Virus record (IMG/VR): IMGVR_UViG_3300048447_000253
Span: 1 to 31,429 of that record
Origin: a virus
DNA: 31,429 bases
Strand: one strand, 5' to 3'
The notes below the pieces were generated by a model. That model did no database searches. It saw only the letters and a program-made list of their open reading frames with translations, and had not been told where the DNA came from. The position numbers and the translations under genes were made by a program. This document shows positions 1 through 9,700 of the stretch, piece by piece; the stretch's first letter is position 1, and the number at the start of each line of letters is the position of its first letter.

Positions 1-1
1 G

Positions 2-421
2 GTAAATGAAGTTCATTTATGGATTCAGAAATTAACTGAAATACACGAAGTACTCGGCAATTATAGTATCTGTCCATATGCAGGTACTGCCGAGTATTCG
101 ATTATTCAGTGTAATCTGAAAGACATTATAATTGAAGATACTACAACTGTACAAGTATTCATTGTAGAGGATGATTGTAGTATTGAGAGTATGATGGACT
201 ATCGGAATATCTTAAATAGAAAATATAAGGACTATATGTTCTTAGATGATCATCGTGACGAACCAACGTATATTCAAGGTATACAGAGTAATTTTGGCAA
301 AGGTAATTTGCTAATATGTCAGAAGCGCGATGATTTATTAAAAGCAAGGAATACTTTGCATAAAACTGAGTATTATAGTTACTGGTCACAAGAAATGTAC
401 GGGAGAATTATCAATGGCTAA
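2..421 (+). CDS. Unrecognised phage protein, 3' part (139 residues visible)
   Basis: The frame is open from the left edge to a TAA at 419-421, so the gene starts outside the window; the Met-Met at 191 is internal. The visible part has a CPYAG motif near residue 25, an acidic middle (VEDDC), and a C-terminal half with LDDH, GIQSNFGKGNLL and YYSYWSQEMY segments rich in Tyr and Trp. There is no signal peptide or membrane segment in the visible part. It lies directly upstream of baseplate genes and overlaps the next gene by 8 bases, which suggests co-expression with the baseplate operon. It does not look like T4 gp53 or gp5, the genes one might expect here. The N-terminal CPYA faintly recalls small bacterial proteins with a CPFA motif, but this is too weak for a call. 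Function unknown. Confidence 0.85.
   Translation, partial: VNEVHLWIQKLTEIHEVLGNYSICPYAGTAEYSIIQCNLKDIIIEDTTTVQVFIVEDDCSIESMMDYRNILNRKYKDYMFLDDHRDEPTYIQGIQSNFGKGNLLICQKRDDLLKARNTLHKTEYYSYWSQEMYGRIING
401..406 (+). promoter_or_regulatory. Ribosome binding site of the 52-residue gene
   Basis: GGGAGA lies 7 bases before the ATG at 414, inside the 3' end of the upstream gene. It is one of the clearest Shine-Dalgarno matches in the window and is the main reason to accept this short gene. Confidence 0.65.
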
Positions 422-572
422 TAGTCCAACAGATGTAAGTGAGTTATTTGTAAAATCGGGGATGACTCTGATTACACAACCTGCGAGTGATCGATGGTTA
501 TATGCTGCTCGTAATGTCAAGAGACAAAAAGACCAAGGTGCGATTGAATTCATGAAAGGATTGACTAAATAA
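414..572 (+). CDS. Small hypothetical protein (52 residues)
   Basis: ATG at 414 overlaps the stop of the preceding gene by 8 bases and is preceded by a good ribosome binding site, GGGAGA at 401-406 with a 7-base spacer. This supports a real translated gene despite its small size. The product begins MANSPTDVSELFVKSG and ends in a basic, helix-prone stretch (ARNVKRQKDQGAIEFMKGLTK region). It has no Cys, no membrane segment and no recognised domain. It sits between an unknown protein and gp25, so a minor virion or assembly role is possible, but nothing in the sequence shows this. Confidence 0.7.
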   Translation: MANSPTDVSELFVKSGMTLITQPASDRWLYAARNVKRQKDQGAIEFMKGLTK

Positions 573-595
573 GGTAGACAAACTCTATTAATAGT

Positions 596-988
596 GTGGC
601 AAAGTTTCAAACCTTTAAGGATTTGAATATTACGTTCAAACCTCATCCTGTTACTGGCGATCTTATCGTTAAGAAGGATGAGGCAGCTGTTAAGCAAGCA
701 TTAATCAATTTGCTGCTTACTAGTAAAGGCGAGCGTCCTTTTCAACCTGATCTTGGATCAGATTTAAGAAAAATCCTATTTAATCCATTGGATGCAGGTA
801 CTGCAGCACAAATTGGAGAAAATATACAGGAAACTATTGAAACTTACGAACCTCGAATTAATCTTCTACAAATTGATGTAGATGCAAATTTTGATGACAA
901 TGGTTTTGATGTTTCAATAGAGTTTGAAATTATAGGCAGGGAAGATCAACCTGTTACCGTAGAATTCTTGCTAGAGAGAACTCGATAA
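596..988 (+). CDS. 25: Baseplate wedge protein gp25
   Basis: 130 residues, close to the 132 of T4 gp25. gp25 is the small conserved wedge component related to the T6SS protein TssE; it helps join the wedges to the tail tube and sheath initiation end. Visible family marks are the N-terminal FKPHPVTGDLIVKKDEAAVKQ segment, the NLLLTSKGERPFQPDLGS block (residues ~38-55) and the YEPRI motif near residue 84, which is the EPR motif of the family. The start is GTG at 596: a TAG at 575-577 closes the frame just upstream and there is no in-frame ATG between. No good Shine-Dalgarno is visible in front; AAGGTAG at 571-577 is too distant. The stop TAA abuts the ATG of gp6 with no gap. Confidence 0.95.
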   Translation: MAKFQTFKDLNITFKPHPVTGDLIVKKDEAAVKQALINLLLTSKGERPFQPDLGSDLRKILFNPLDAGTAAQIGENIQETIETYEPRINLLQIDVDANFDDNGFDVSIEFEIIGREDQPVTVEFLLERTR

Positions 989-2797
989 ATGCCATACGTA
1001 CAACTTTCCAATTTAGACTTTATAGAAATTAAAGCAGCTCTTAAGGAATACCTTAGGGGTCAATCAGATTTTACCGACTTTGATTTTGAAGGTTCGGTAT
1101 GGAGTAATCTCCTTGATGTATTGGCGTATAACACCTATTACACAGCATTTAACACCAATATGGTGGTGAATGAGATGTTCTTGGATTCAGCAACGCTGAG
1201 GGACAATGTAGTAGCATTAGCAAAACAATTAGGTTACAGACCAAAATCTGCAATTGCACCAAAAGCAGTTGTAAATTTTGAGGTAAGTATTCCTAATGCT
1301 CCACCAAATGAGATTGTATTGAAGCGTGGCACTGGATTTACTGCCACTTTTGATTCAAGCAGTTATAATTACGTTGCACTGGATGATATTAAGGCACAGG
1401 TTGTCAATAATGTTGCAACGTTCACAAATACACCAATTTACGAAGGAAACTTTGTAACAGATGAATATGTTGTTGATTCAACTATTTCACAAAAATTTAT
1501 TATCAAAAACCCAAATGCTGATGTATCTTCTCTGCGAGTGAGAGTATTTCAATCAGTTGCTGAGACTAGTGGCGATGTATTTGCAAGAGCAGATAGCATT
1601 TTAGATGTCAATAGTCTAAGTGATGTCTATTACCTGGAAGAAGTAGAAGATGAGAAGTATGAAATCTTCTTTGGTGATGGAATCCTTGGTAAGAAACTAG
1701 AAAATGGTAATCTTGTACAGATTACGTACTTGTCTACGAACGGCAGTCTATCAAACGGTTCAAAGACGTTTACCTTCAATGGCGTCTTAGAGGACCCACA
1801 AGGTGCTTCCAACTTTGTCTTTACGGTTAACTATAGTTCTTCGTCAGACCTCGTAGAAGTGGCAGCAGGTGGTGCTGAGATCGAATCTGTTACCAAGATC
1901 AAGTATAATGCACCAAAACTATTCGGAACACAGAACAGGGCAGTGACTGCTGCTGATTATGCAGCAATTGTACGTGAGATCTATCCTGCTGTTGCTGATA
2001 TTATTACATTTGGTGGTGAAGAAGATGATCCCCCTGAATACGGTAAAGTCAAGATTGCTGTACGTCCCCTTAATTCATCTAGACTAAGTTCTGTTACAAA
2101 AAAACAGATCATTGATAATCTAAAACCTTATATGGTTGCTTCGATTACTCCTGATGTAATTGATGCTTCAAGTCTGTATGTAGAAATGACTTCTACAATT
2201 TTCTACAATGCTACAGTAACCAACCTGAATCAGGAGCAGATTAAATCAAAAGTACTTGCAAACCTAGAAGCATACATTGCATCTTCAGATACAGAAAAAT
2301 TCAATGGTAAGTTCAGATATTCAAAATTCATTGGCGTTATTGATGATAGTGATCGTAGCATTAATAGTAATCTTACGACCATTAAAATGAGAAAGGATTT
2401 TTATCCTGCCATCAATAGTAAGTTCTTTTATGAAGTTTGTTTCCAAAATGCATTTGATGCAACCTGTGATGAAGATGTTATCGTTCAATCTACAGGTTTC
2501 AAAGTAAGTGAATATCCACTCTATACTGTGTATCTCGAAGATAGATTCGGTAAAATCATCCTATATAGAATAGATACCACAAATGGCGAAAAGATTGTTC
2601 TAAACGACTCTGTTGGAACAGTTGATTACGTCAAGGGTGAAATTAAATTATATGATTTGACAATCATTCAGGGCAGTTTCTTCGATAACCGTATCGAAAT
2701 CAGAACTGTACCATTAAGTAATGATATTAGTGCTTCCAGAGAAGTCTATCTAGATGTTGATATTCCGAAAAGTTCGTTCACGATTTACACAGAGTAA
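989..2797 (+). CDS. 6: Baseplate wedge protein gp6
   Basis: 602 residues against about 660 in T4. gp6 dimers form the inner ring that joins the six baseplate wedges. The N-terminus (IEIKAALKEYLRGQSDFTDF, SVWSNLLDVLAYNTYYTAFN, NEMFLDSATLRDNVVALAKQ) is the typical helical block of the gp6 family. Residues ~315-360 hold the baseplate-J-like signature: RAVTAADYAAIVREIYP followed by EYGKVKIAVRP. The C-terminal part is beta-rich. The ATG follows the gp25 stop directly and has a purine-rich AGAGAG about 10 bases upstream. Gene order gp25-gp6 is as in other T4-like phages, and six bases separate its stop from the next ATG. Confidence 0.93.
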   Translation: MPYVQLSNLDFIEIKAALKEYLRGQSDFTDFDFEGSVWSNLLDVLAYNTYYTAFNTNMVVNEMFLDSATLRDNVVALAKQLGYRPKSAIAPKAVVNFEVSIPNAPPNEIVLKRGTGFTATFDSSSYNYVALDDIKAQVVNNVATFTNTPIYEGNFVTDEYVVDSTISQKFIIKNPNADVSSLRVRVFQSVAETSGDVFARADSILDVNSLSDVYYLEEVEDEKYEIFFGDGILGKKLENGNLVQITYLSTNGSLSNGSKTFTFNGVLEDPQGASNFVFTVNYSSSSDLVEVAAGGAEIESVTKIKYNAPKLFGTQNRAVTAADYAAIVREIYPAVADIITFGGEEDDPPEYGKVKIAVRPLNSSRLSSVTKKQIIDNLKPYMVASITPDVIDASSLYVEMTSTIFYNATVTNLNQEQIKSKVLANLEAYIASSDTEKFNGKFRYSKFIGVIDDSDRSINSNLTTIKMRKDFYPAINSKFFYEVCFQNAFDATCDEDVIVQSTGFKVSEYPLYTVYLEDRFGKIILYRIDTTNGEKIVLNDSVGTVDYVKGEIKLYDLTIIQGSFFDNRIEIRTVPLSNDISASREVYLDVDIPKSSFTIYTE

Positions 2798-2802
2798 TTT
2801 AA

Positions 2803-3702
2803 ATGGCAGATACTAGAAGAATATCTACTCTTATTGAGAATCAACTGCCTGAGTTTATTTCTTCCGACTATGAAAATTTCACTAAAGTCGTTGAAAAATA
2901 TTACGAACAGTTAGAGTCTCAAGGGCAACCCCTTGATATCATTCAGAATATCACGAAATATCGTGATATTGATTTTTATGAAAAAAATCTTCTAAATCAA
3001 ACCTCAACTTTAGTTTCTAGCATTAATGCTTCGGAAAATACACTAGAACTTGCTGATGGTTCTTCTTTCCCGAAAGAAAACGGTTATGTTCGTATTGATG
3101 AAGAAATTCTGTTTTATGAGACTAGAGTCGATAATGTATTGAACGAAGTTTCCAGAGGTGTCTCTGGCAATACAAAACTAGGCGATCTATACGAAAAAAG
3201 CAATTTTGTAACTACAAATGCTGCAGAACATGTTTCTGGCAGCAATGTACAGAATATTAGTAATCTATTTCTGTATGCTATTGTTAAAAACTTTGAGTCA
3301 GACTATCTGGCTTCGTTCCCTGAGAAGTATCTCAAGAACGATGTAGACAAGCGTACTCTAATTAAAAATATTACGGACTTCTATCAGTCAAAAGGTACTG
3401 ATAGGTCTATCAAGTTTGTTTTCAACACTCTAATTTCTAAGACAGAGGAAGACAAACCAGAAGTTATTAGTCCAAAAGACTTTACTTTAAAAGCATCGAC
3501 TTCTGATTGGATCACATCCTATTCGCTGAAAGTCCAGGTGCTGCAAGGGGATCCAACGACACTGGTCGGTGAACAGATCGTTCAGCAACTAGATCCATTC
3601 AATTCGAGTATTGGTTACGCATCTGCGGTAGTTGATAACGTTTTTAGCGCAGGTAACAATCTTTATCAAATTTCGTTAGATACTTCTACGGTAAATAACA
3701 TA
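2803..3702 (+). other. gp7-like module, first part (residues ~1-300)
   Basis: This segment carries the helical LPEFISSDYENFTKVVEKYY start, the YLKNDVDKRTLIKNITDFYQ helix and the GEQIVQQLDP beta stretch. They follow the same order as the C-terminal domain of T4 gp7 as I remember it. An EExxY/RGxxG beta module is inserted at residues ~75-140. Confidence 0.6.
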
Positions 3703-6700
3703 TTTGATATAGCATCTAAAACAGAACTTACGGAAAATATTGGTGCTGGTGTAGGTTCTGGGGATCGTATTAATGTAGATTCTACCATTGGATGGGGTGA
3801 GCAAGGTAGATTTCTTATTGATGCGGAAGAATTCAGGTATGTCGATAAGAACATCAAGCAATTTGTAGTTGAAAGTCGCACTAACAACTTAACATACGTA
3901 AAAGGTACTCCAGTATACAGTTATACTACAGTTACTTCAGGTGATGTTACTCTATTAGTTACTGGCGTTCTATACAATCTATCTCCTAAGTCGAGTGTTC
4001 CTTTTTCCGAAGAAGGTGACGCTATTGAAATTTTTGATAAAGGTTTTGAGACTATTGACCCTAAAATTGCTGTTTTAGGTACAACAGTTCCTAGATGGAA
4101 GTTTAGTTCATTAAATGCTGCATCTAATTCTGCATCCGTTGATTCTCAGATTTCTGATCAGAAAGCAGGTGTACAAGCAATTTATGAAGATGAGAACTAT
4201 TACTATATCTGTTCTTCTGGTTTCCCACTATCACAAATTTTAAAGGCTGATACAGTTGCCACACTGAAAGAACAGAAAAATTTAAAACTAATTCGCAAAA
4301 ATCCTCAGAATACTACAGAAATCTATAAAACTACCCAACGTGATGTTGGTATGTTTGTTGACGGCACTATTGCGTTTAGTTACAAAGATTTTGATCAAAT
4401 CAAGTTTGGTGTTATTAATGAGTTTACTATTACTTCTAGAGGTGATGGTTATCTCGATCCACCGAAAGTTCTAATTGATAACGTTGATGGTAAAGCTCGT
4501 TCTAGTGTTAATGGTGAAATCGTAAGCAGTATTCAATCAATTGATTCTGCTGTATATAACGAACCACCTGCTATTACCATTACATCTGGTCGTAATGGTA
4601 AAGCATCTGCAATTGTTACTGCAGGTCGTATTACTAGTCTTGTTATTGAAGATGCAGGTGAGTATTATACTACACCACCTACTGTACGTATTATTGATAG
4701 ATTAGGCAAAGGAAGATTTGCTGACTACAATACCATCATTAAAGATGGAAAAATTGTAGATTTTGAAATGGTAGACGAAGGTAAGTTCTACACGCGAGCA
4801 AATGTAATTGTCGATATTTTATCAGTTGGTTCTGGAGCTGCAGCAGTCTGTGATATTGTAACTTGGACTAAAGATAGAGTTAATAAACTCAAAGATGTTC
4901 TCGATAGTAATAATGGTTATTACTTTACTAACTACAACACAGACAAAGGCAATGGATATGGCGTATGTGCTAGACCATTTGATTTAACTCAAAGTCTGGT
5001 TGATGATGGTAGTCAGCACTCACCCATTTTGGGATTTGCTTACGATGGTCTGCCAATTTATGGACCTTATGGTTTTACTAACCCTCTGGACAAAAATAGT
5101 GCTGTTGCTAAGTTATCTTCAGCATATGTTCTTAAATCTAATCGTTTGGGTGGTCCTAGCAGAGAAACATATCCACTAGGTACGTTTATTGAAGATTATG
5201 TATGGATGCCAAGTACAAGAACTGGAAAATTGGACTTAGATGAGAATAATGGACGTTTTTGTGTAACACCCGAATATCCAGAAGGAACTTATGCATATTT
5301 CACATCAATTGATGATGACGGTAATCCTGCCTTCCCATACATTGTAGGTGAAAAGTTTTATTCTCTGCCTGTTGATTCTAACTACAATTCAGATCTATCT
5401 CAAGAAAATCTACCTACAAATGTCAAACGACTAAAAACTGCAGATGGATTGGTTAATGGTTCTAACACCATCTTGAAAATCAACTCAGTATCTACTGGTA
5501 ACGTTGACGGTGTTGATGTAATCGAATCACCAGATAGTTTTAAAGTTGGAAATAAATTCATTACTAATGATAAAGGATCAGGTGGATTTGGTGCATCGGC
5601 ATTTGTTAAAGAAGTTACAGGTAAGACTGTTACCTCCCTAACATGCAAATCTTTAGATCCCAATAATCTAACTAGTGTTTCGTATTTAAGATTGGTCAGT
5701 GCAGCATACCTATTCAAAAATGACGTTATAACTCAAGAAGATTCAGATTTTACTGGTACAGTCATTGGTGACGTAATTAATTCTAATAATTTTGTCCTAG
5801 AAAATGTTACTGGTACATATGTACCTGGAAAGAAACTAAATTCGTCTTCTAGTATTCTAAGCATACTATTAGATAAGAATTCATTCTATACTGCTAATTC
5901 TGTTTTATCTTTGACTGATGGGGATCAAAGTACCTTAGCATCTGGTAGAATTATTGAATTTGTAAGCAATCAGAACACAGTTAAGGTAGAATTGCTTTCT
6001 GGCAATTTTATTGTACCTGAAGATGCAGTTGTTGAATATTTTCTACAGAGCAATACACTTGGAGATACAGTTGGATCTAAAGTTATTACTCAAAGTAATC
6101 TAAGTAGGAACCTGGAAGCATTTTCTGCCGATGATAATATTGCATTGATTGAGACTGATGAACCACACAACGTTGGTGTTGGTAGTCAAATTGATATTAC
6201 GTTAAATCCTGATGTAGCACAGACAACCACAGATTATTATGTAAGAAAACGTTTTTACCAAGAAATCAAATTACAGAAACCAAATTTCGATAGCGTATTG
6301 AAAGATAGTGGTGTTGGTAGAGGAATTCTTTTAAATGGTGGTTTAGGATACACTGCAGGTGAGTTTTTAGACGTTGAACTAATTTTCCTTGATCAAAGTC
6401 AAGTAAGATCTGATATTGGAGCTCCTGGTGATTCTAAAAATGCTAGAGCTACTCTATTTGTAAGTAATTTTGGTGGTAGTGGATATGGTAGTGTTTCTGT
6501 AGTTACCATCACAAATAAAGGTTCTGATTATATTAAAGGTGATGTCCTAACCGTTGTTGATTCAGATCTTAGTAGAAATCCGAGCGAGTTGTCTACACAA
6601 AGACTTGCTATTGATGTTGATCACGTAGGTTTGTCTCTACAGAACGATACTATTAAGGTTAATCAAATTAACAAACTATCAATTGATGATTTACTTCTTA

Positions 6701-9700
6701 TTGATAGTGAAATTGTAAAAGTTACTGCTATCAATGAGTCCGAAAGAACTATTGTCGTTGATAGAGGACAAGAATCAACCAAGTTAGTTGATCATTACAA
6801 TAATGCTCGCATTTCTTTGTATTCTGGTAAGTATAGGTTTGATGAGAATGCTAGACCTTTAGGTGATGGTGCAGATAAACCATATGTAATCAGTTATGAT
6901 CCTATTACACAAAATATGGTCTTGGCATTTAATTATGATGTCACATCACCTAGTGTAGTAACTTTTAGCAGTATTTTCCAAGACGACAGTACCCCTGCTA
7001 AGTCTATTGATATTTCTGAAGTCAATCAAGGTGAGAATCGCCTTGAGTTCTCCAAAGATATTAACTTCGCAACTTATGCAGCAAATACTGATATCAGGAT
7101 TCAGAAGTACTATCGTTATAAGTTTGACACTAGTCATTCTTCAATGCGTGGCATCTTCCTCGATTTCTCTGCTAGTAGACAAGGTAACCTATTTACTGAA
7201 GAAAAAGAAGTTAGTGGTATTCAACCTGGTAATGTGGGATCTTATGTTGCTATCACTTTAGGATTTGGTCCTGCTATTGTAGGATCTACGCAAAAACGTT
7301 ATCCAGTTAACTTTGACACGTATTACTACTTTATTAAAGCAGGTAGTAACGTCAATACTGATAATGCTGCACTTAAAGTAATTGATGATCCTATTGCTGG
7401 TTTGAAAAGTGCTGTTTTTGTTACTCCAAACAAATTTGCATATTCTATTAAAAAATTACCTGATTATGATGGTAAAGGTGATATTTCATACACTACAACA
7501 TCTGCATTTGCTGAAGGTAAGATTGTTTCTGCATCTATTGATAATCTAGGTCAAGAATATTCAAGAATGCCAATTATTGAAGGTTGCTTAGTATCTTCAA
7601 ACAATGAAACAGTTGTTACAGCAACCATCGATACTATTACTACAGGTATTTCTGCTATTGGTATTACTTCGGGTGGTAAAAAATATATAAATCCAGGAGC
7701 AATTGTCACCAATGGTGATGGCGAAGGTGCTGAGTTTAAGGTGTATTCAGAAGCAGGAACAGTTAGAAGAATTGATATTCTTAAACCTGGTAAAGGTTTT
7801 ACATATCCTCCCACAATTTCTGTATATGAAAAAGACGTAAAAGTATATTTTACATCATCTAATATTGGTGTACCTAAGGATATTAAAATTATTTCTAATG
7901 GTGGTGATTTCCATGCAGACAATACCATTGAAACGGTATTCAGATCTTCATATGCAGTTATTGCAAAAGGTGATATTCCTCAGTTCTTTGATGGAGAGCG
8001 TGTTCAGCAACGTATTGGAAACACAACTATCTTCTCAGCATATATTTCTAAGGGTGGTTGGAGACAAGGATCTAACATTATACGTCTATCAAAAATTGAT
8101 GGTGTATTTGATACTAATATCGAGTTGACATCTGTATTAGATTCTAGCAGAAGTGTTGAAGTTGATCAGGTACTTTATACTGAATTTGATACTGATGTAA
8201 GAACATACTACAATAACCTTGGTAGGTATGCATCTGATAGAGGTAAGATTAGCAGCAGGTCACAAAGACTAACTGATTCTTATTTCTACCAAGACTATTC
8301 GTATATGATTCAGTCTAGGACTCCCATTGATGTATGGAGAGACCTAATCAAGCAAACAACCCATCCAGCTGGTTTCCAACTGTTTGGTGAAGTTTTAATT
8401 GATAGTACACAACAAATTGAAATGCCTGTTGGTCAAACACCAACTACAAGCATTACTATTATTGAATTACCAAAGGTTACTATTAGTTCGGAGTACAAAT
8501 CCACAGTCCTTACTAATACTCTAGTTACTATACATGATCTCAACGTTCGTAGAGGTGTTGGATCTATTTCGATTGATGAATATGATGTTGAGGGTATTCT
8601 ATCCAAAGAATTAATTCTACAGCAAGATTTTGACGGTCGTTATGCAAGTGATGCCGATTTTATTGGAACAGCGAGAGAACTAAGCAGTACACCTACACTT
8701 TCTTCATCTGCAGGTACACTTAATGCTCCTGCTGGCGAAGTATTGAAATTATATGCAACTAAGCAGTTGAGTAATAGTATCAGTGTGCAACCCACCGATT
8801 TATTCTCGCAAACATATATTAGTACTTTAAGTGTAGGTGATGTTGAATTTGAAAGTGGTGGTGGCATAGTAGATTTAGGTTCTACGCCAGTCCAAGGATT
8901 TGTTTGGGATTACTCAAGCACCCAAAAAGTATTTGGTGTCAGGATTTCTGATACTGCTGAGAATCCTTTGCAGAATTGTGAAGTTGGTGATGTATTTACT
9001 TACTATCAAACTGCAACAACTTACTTTACATTTGAAATTACTGAGTTACTTGCACCTGCATATGACGCTGTTACTGGTATTAATGGTAACGGTAATGTCA
9101 TTGGAAGAAAAACGTTTACTTTAATAGATAAAGCAAACAATCTTCCATATACTCCATATAATGAGCAAGAACTATTTCTTACATTGAATGGTGTTGCTCA
9201 AGAACCTTTAAAATCATTTAAAGTTGAAGGTACTCAGATTACATTTTCAGATGCTCCTCTAGGAGCACAGTATCCTGTAACTGGGCAAGCTACTGATGAC
9301 ACCTATGAAACTGATCCTACTAAATTTGTTTGCCGATCATTTAAATTTAAGAATGACTTATATAATGATAGGTATCTCAGAAAGTTAAAAGATATTTCAC
9401 CTCAGTTTGATGGTATCACTACTCAGTTCGATCTTTATTGGAATGATGGTACTGTTGTTAAGTCAGCTGACGGTGAAAAGTTTCTTATCTTTATGAATGG
9501 TGTGCTACAGAAAGCAAAAACTACTGAGGATACTCCTCTTGGTAATGCATACTATATTAGGAAAAGAACTTCCGATTCGCAACCTGATGCTATTGTATTT
9601 GCTGAAGCACCTAGAAATTTTGCAGATGATATTGATAGTCCACCAGTCCAATTAGATCAAAGAGAATCATTCTTTGGATATACCGTTGGTGCTTATGATC

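Noticed and set aside
191-421. A 76-residue gene starting at the Met-Met at 191
   Set aside because: The same frame is open back to the left edge with protein-like composition, so this is the 3' part of a longer gene and the Met is internal.
2-421. Assignment of the left partial gene to gp53 or gp5
   Set aside because: Neighbourhood would fit, but the visible sequence lacks the features of T4 gp53 and the lysozyme domain of gp5.
7686-7693. TATAAATC as a late promoter
   Set aside because: The last base differs from the consensus, and it lies deep inside the giant gene with no gene start downstream.
7551-7928. Minus-strand open frame of 125 residues
   Set aside because: It lies wholly inside the gp7-like gene, antisense to a continuous well-formed protein, and has no ribosome binding site or recognisable motif. 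The other minus-strand frames (for example 16830-17249 and 19743-20303) were rejected for the same reason.
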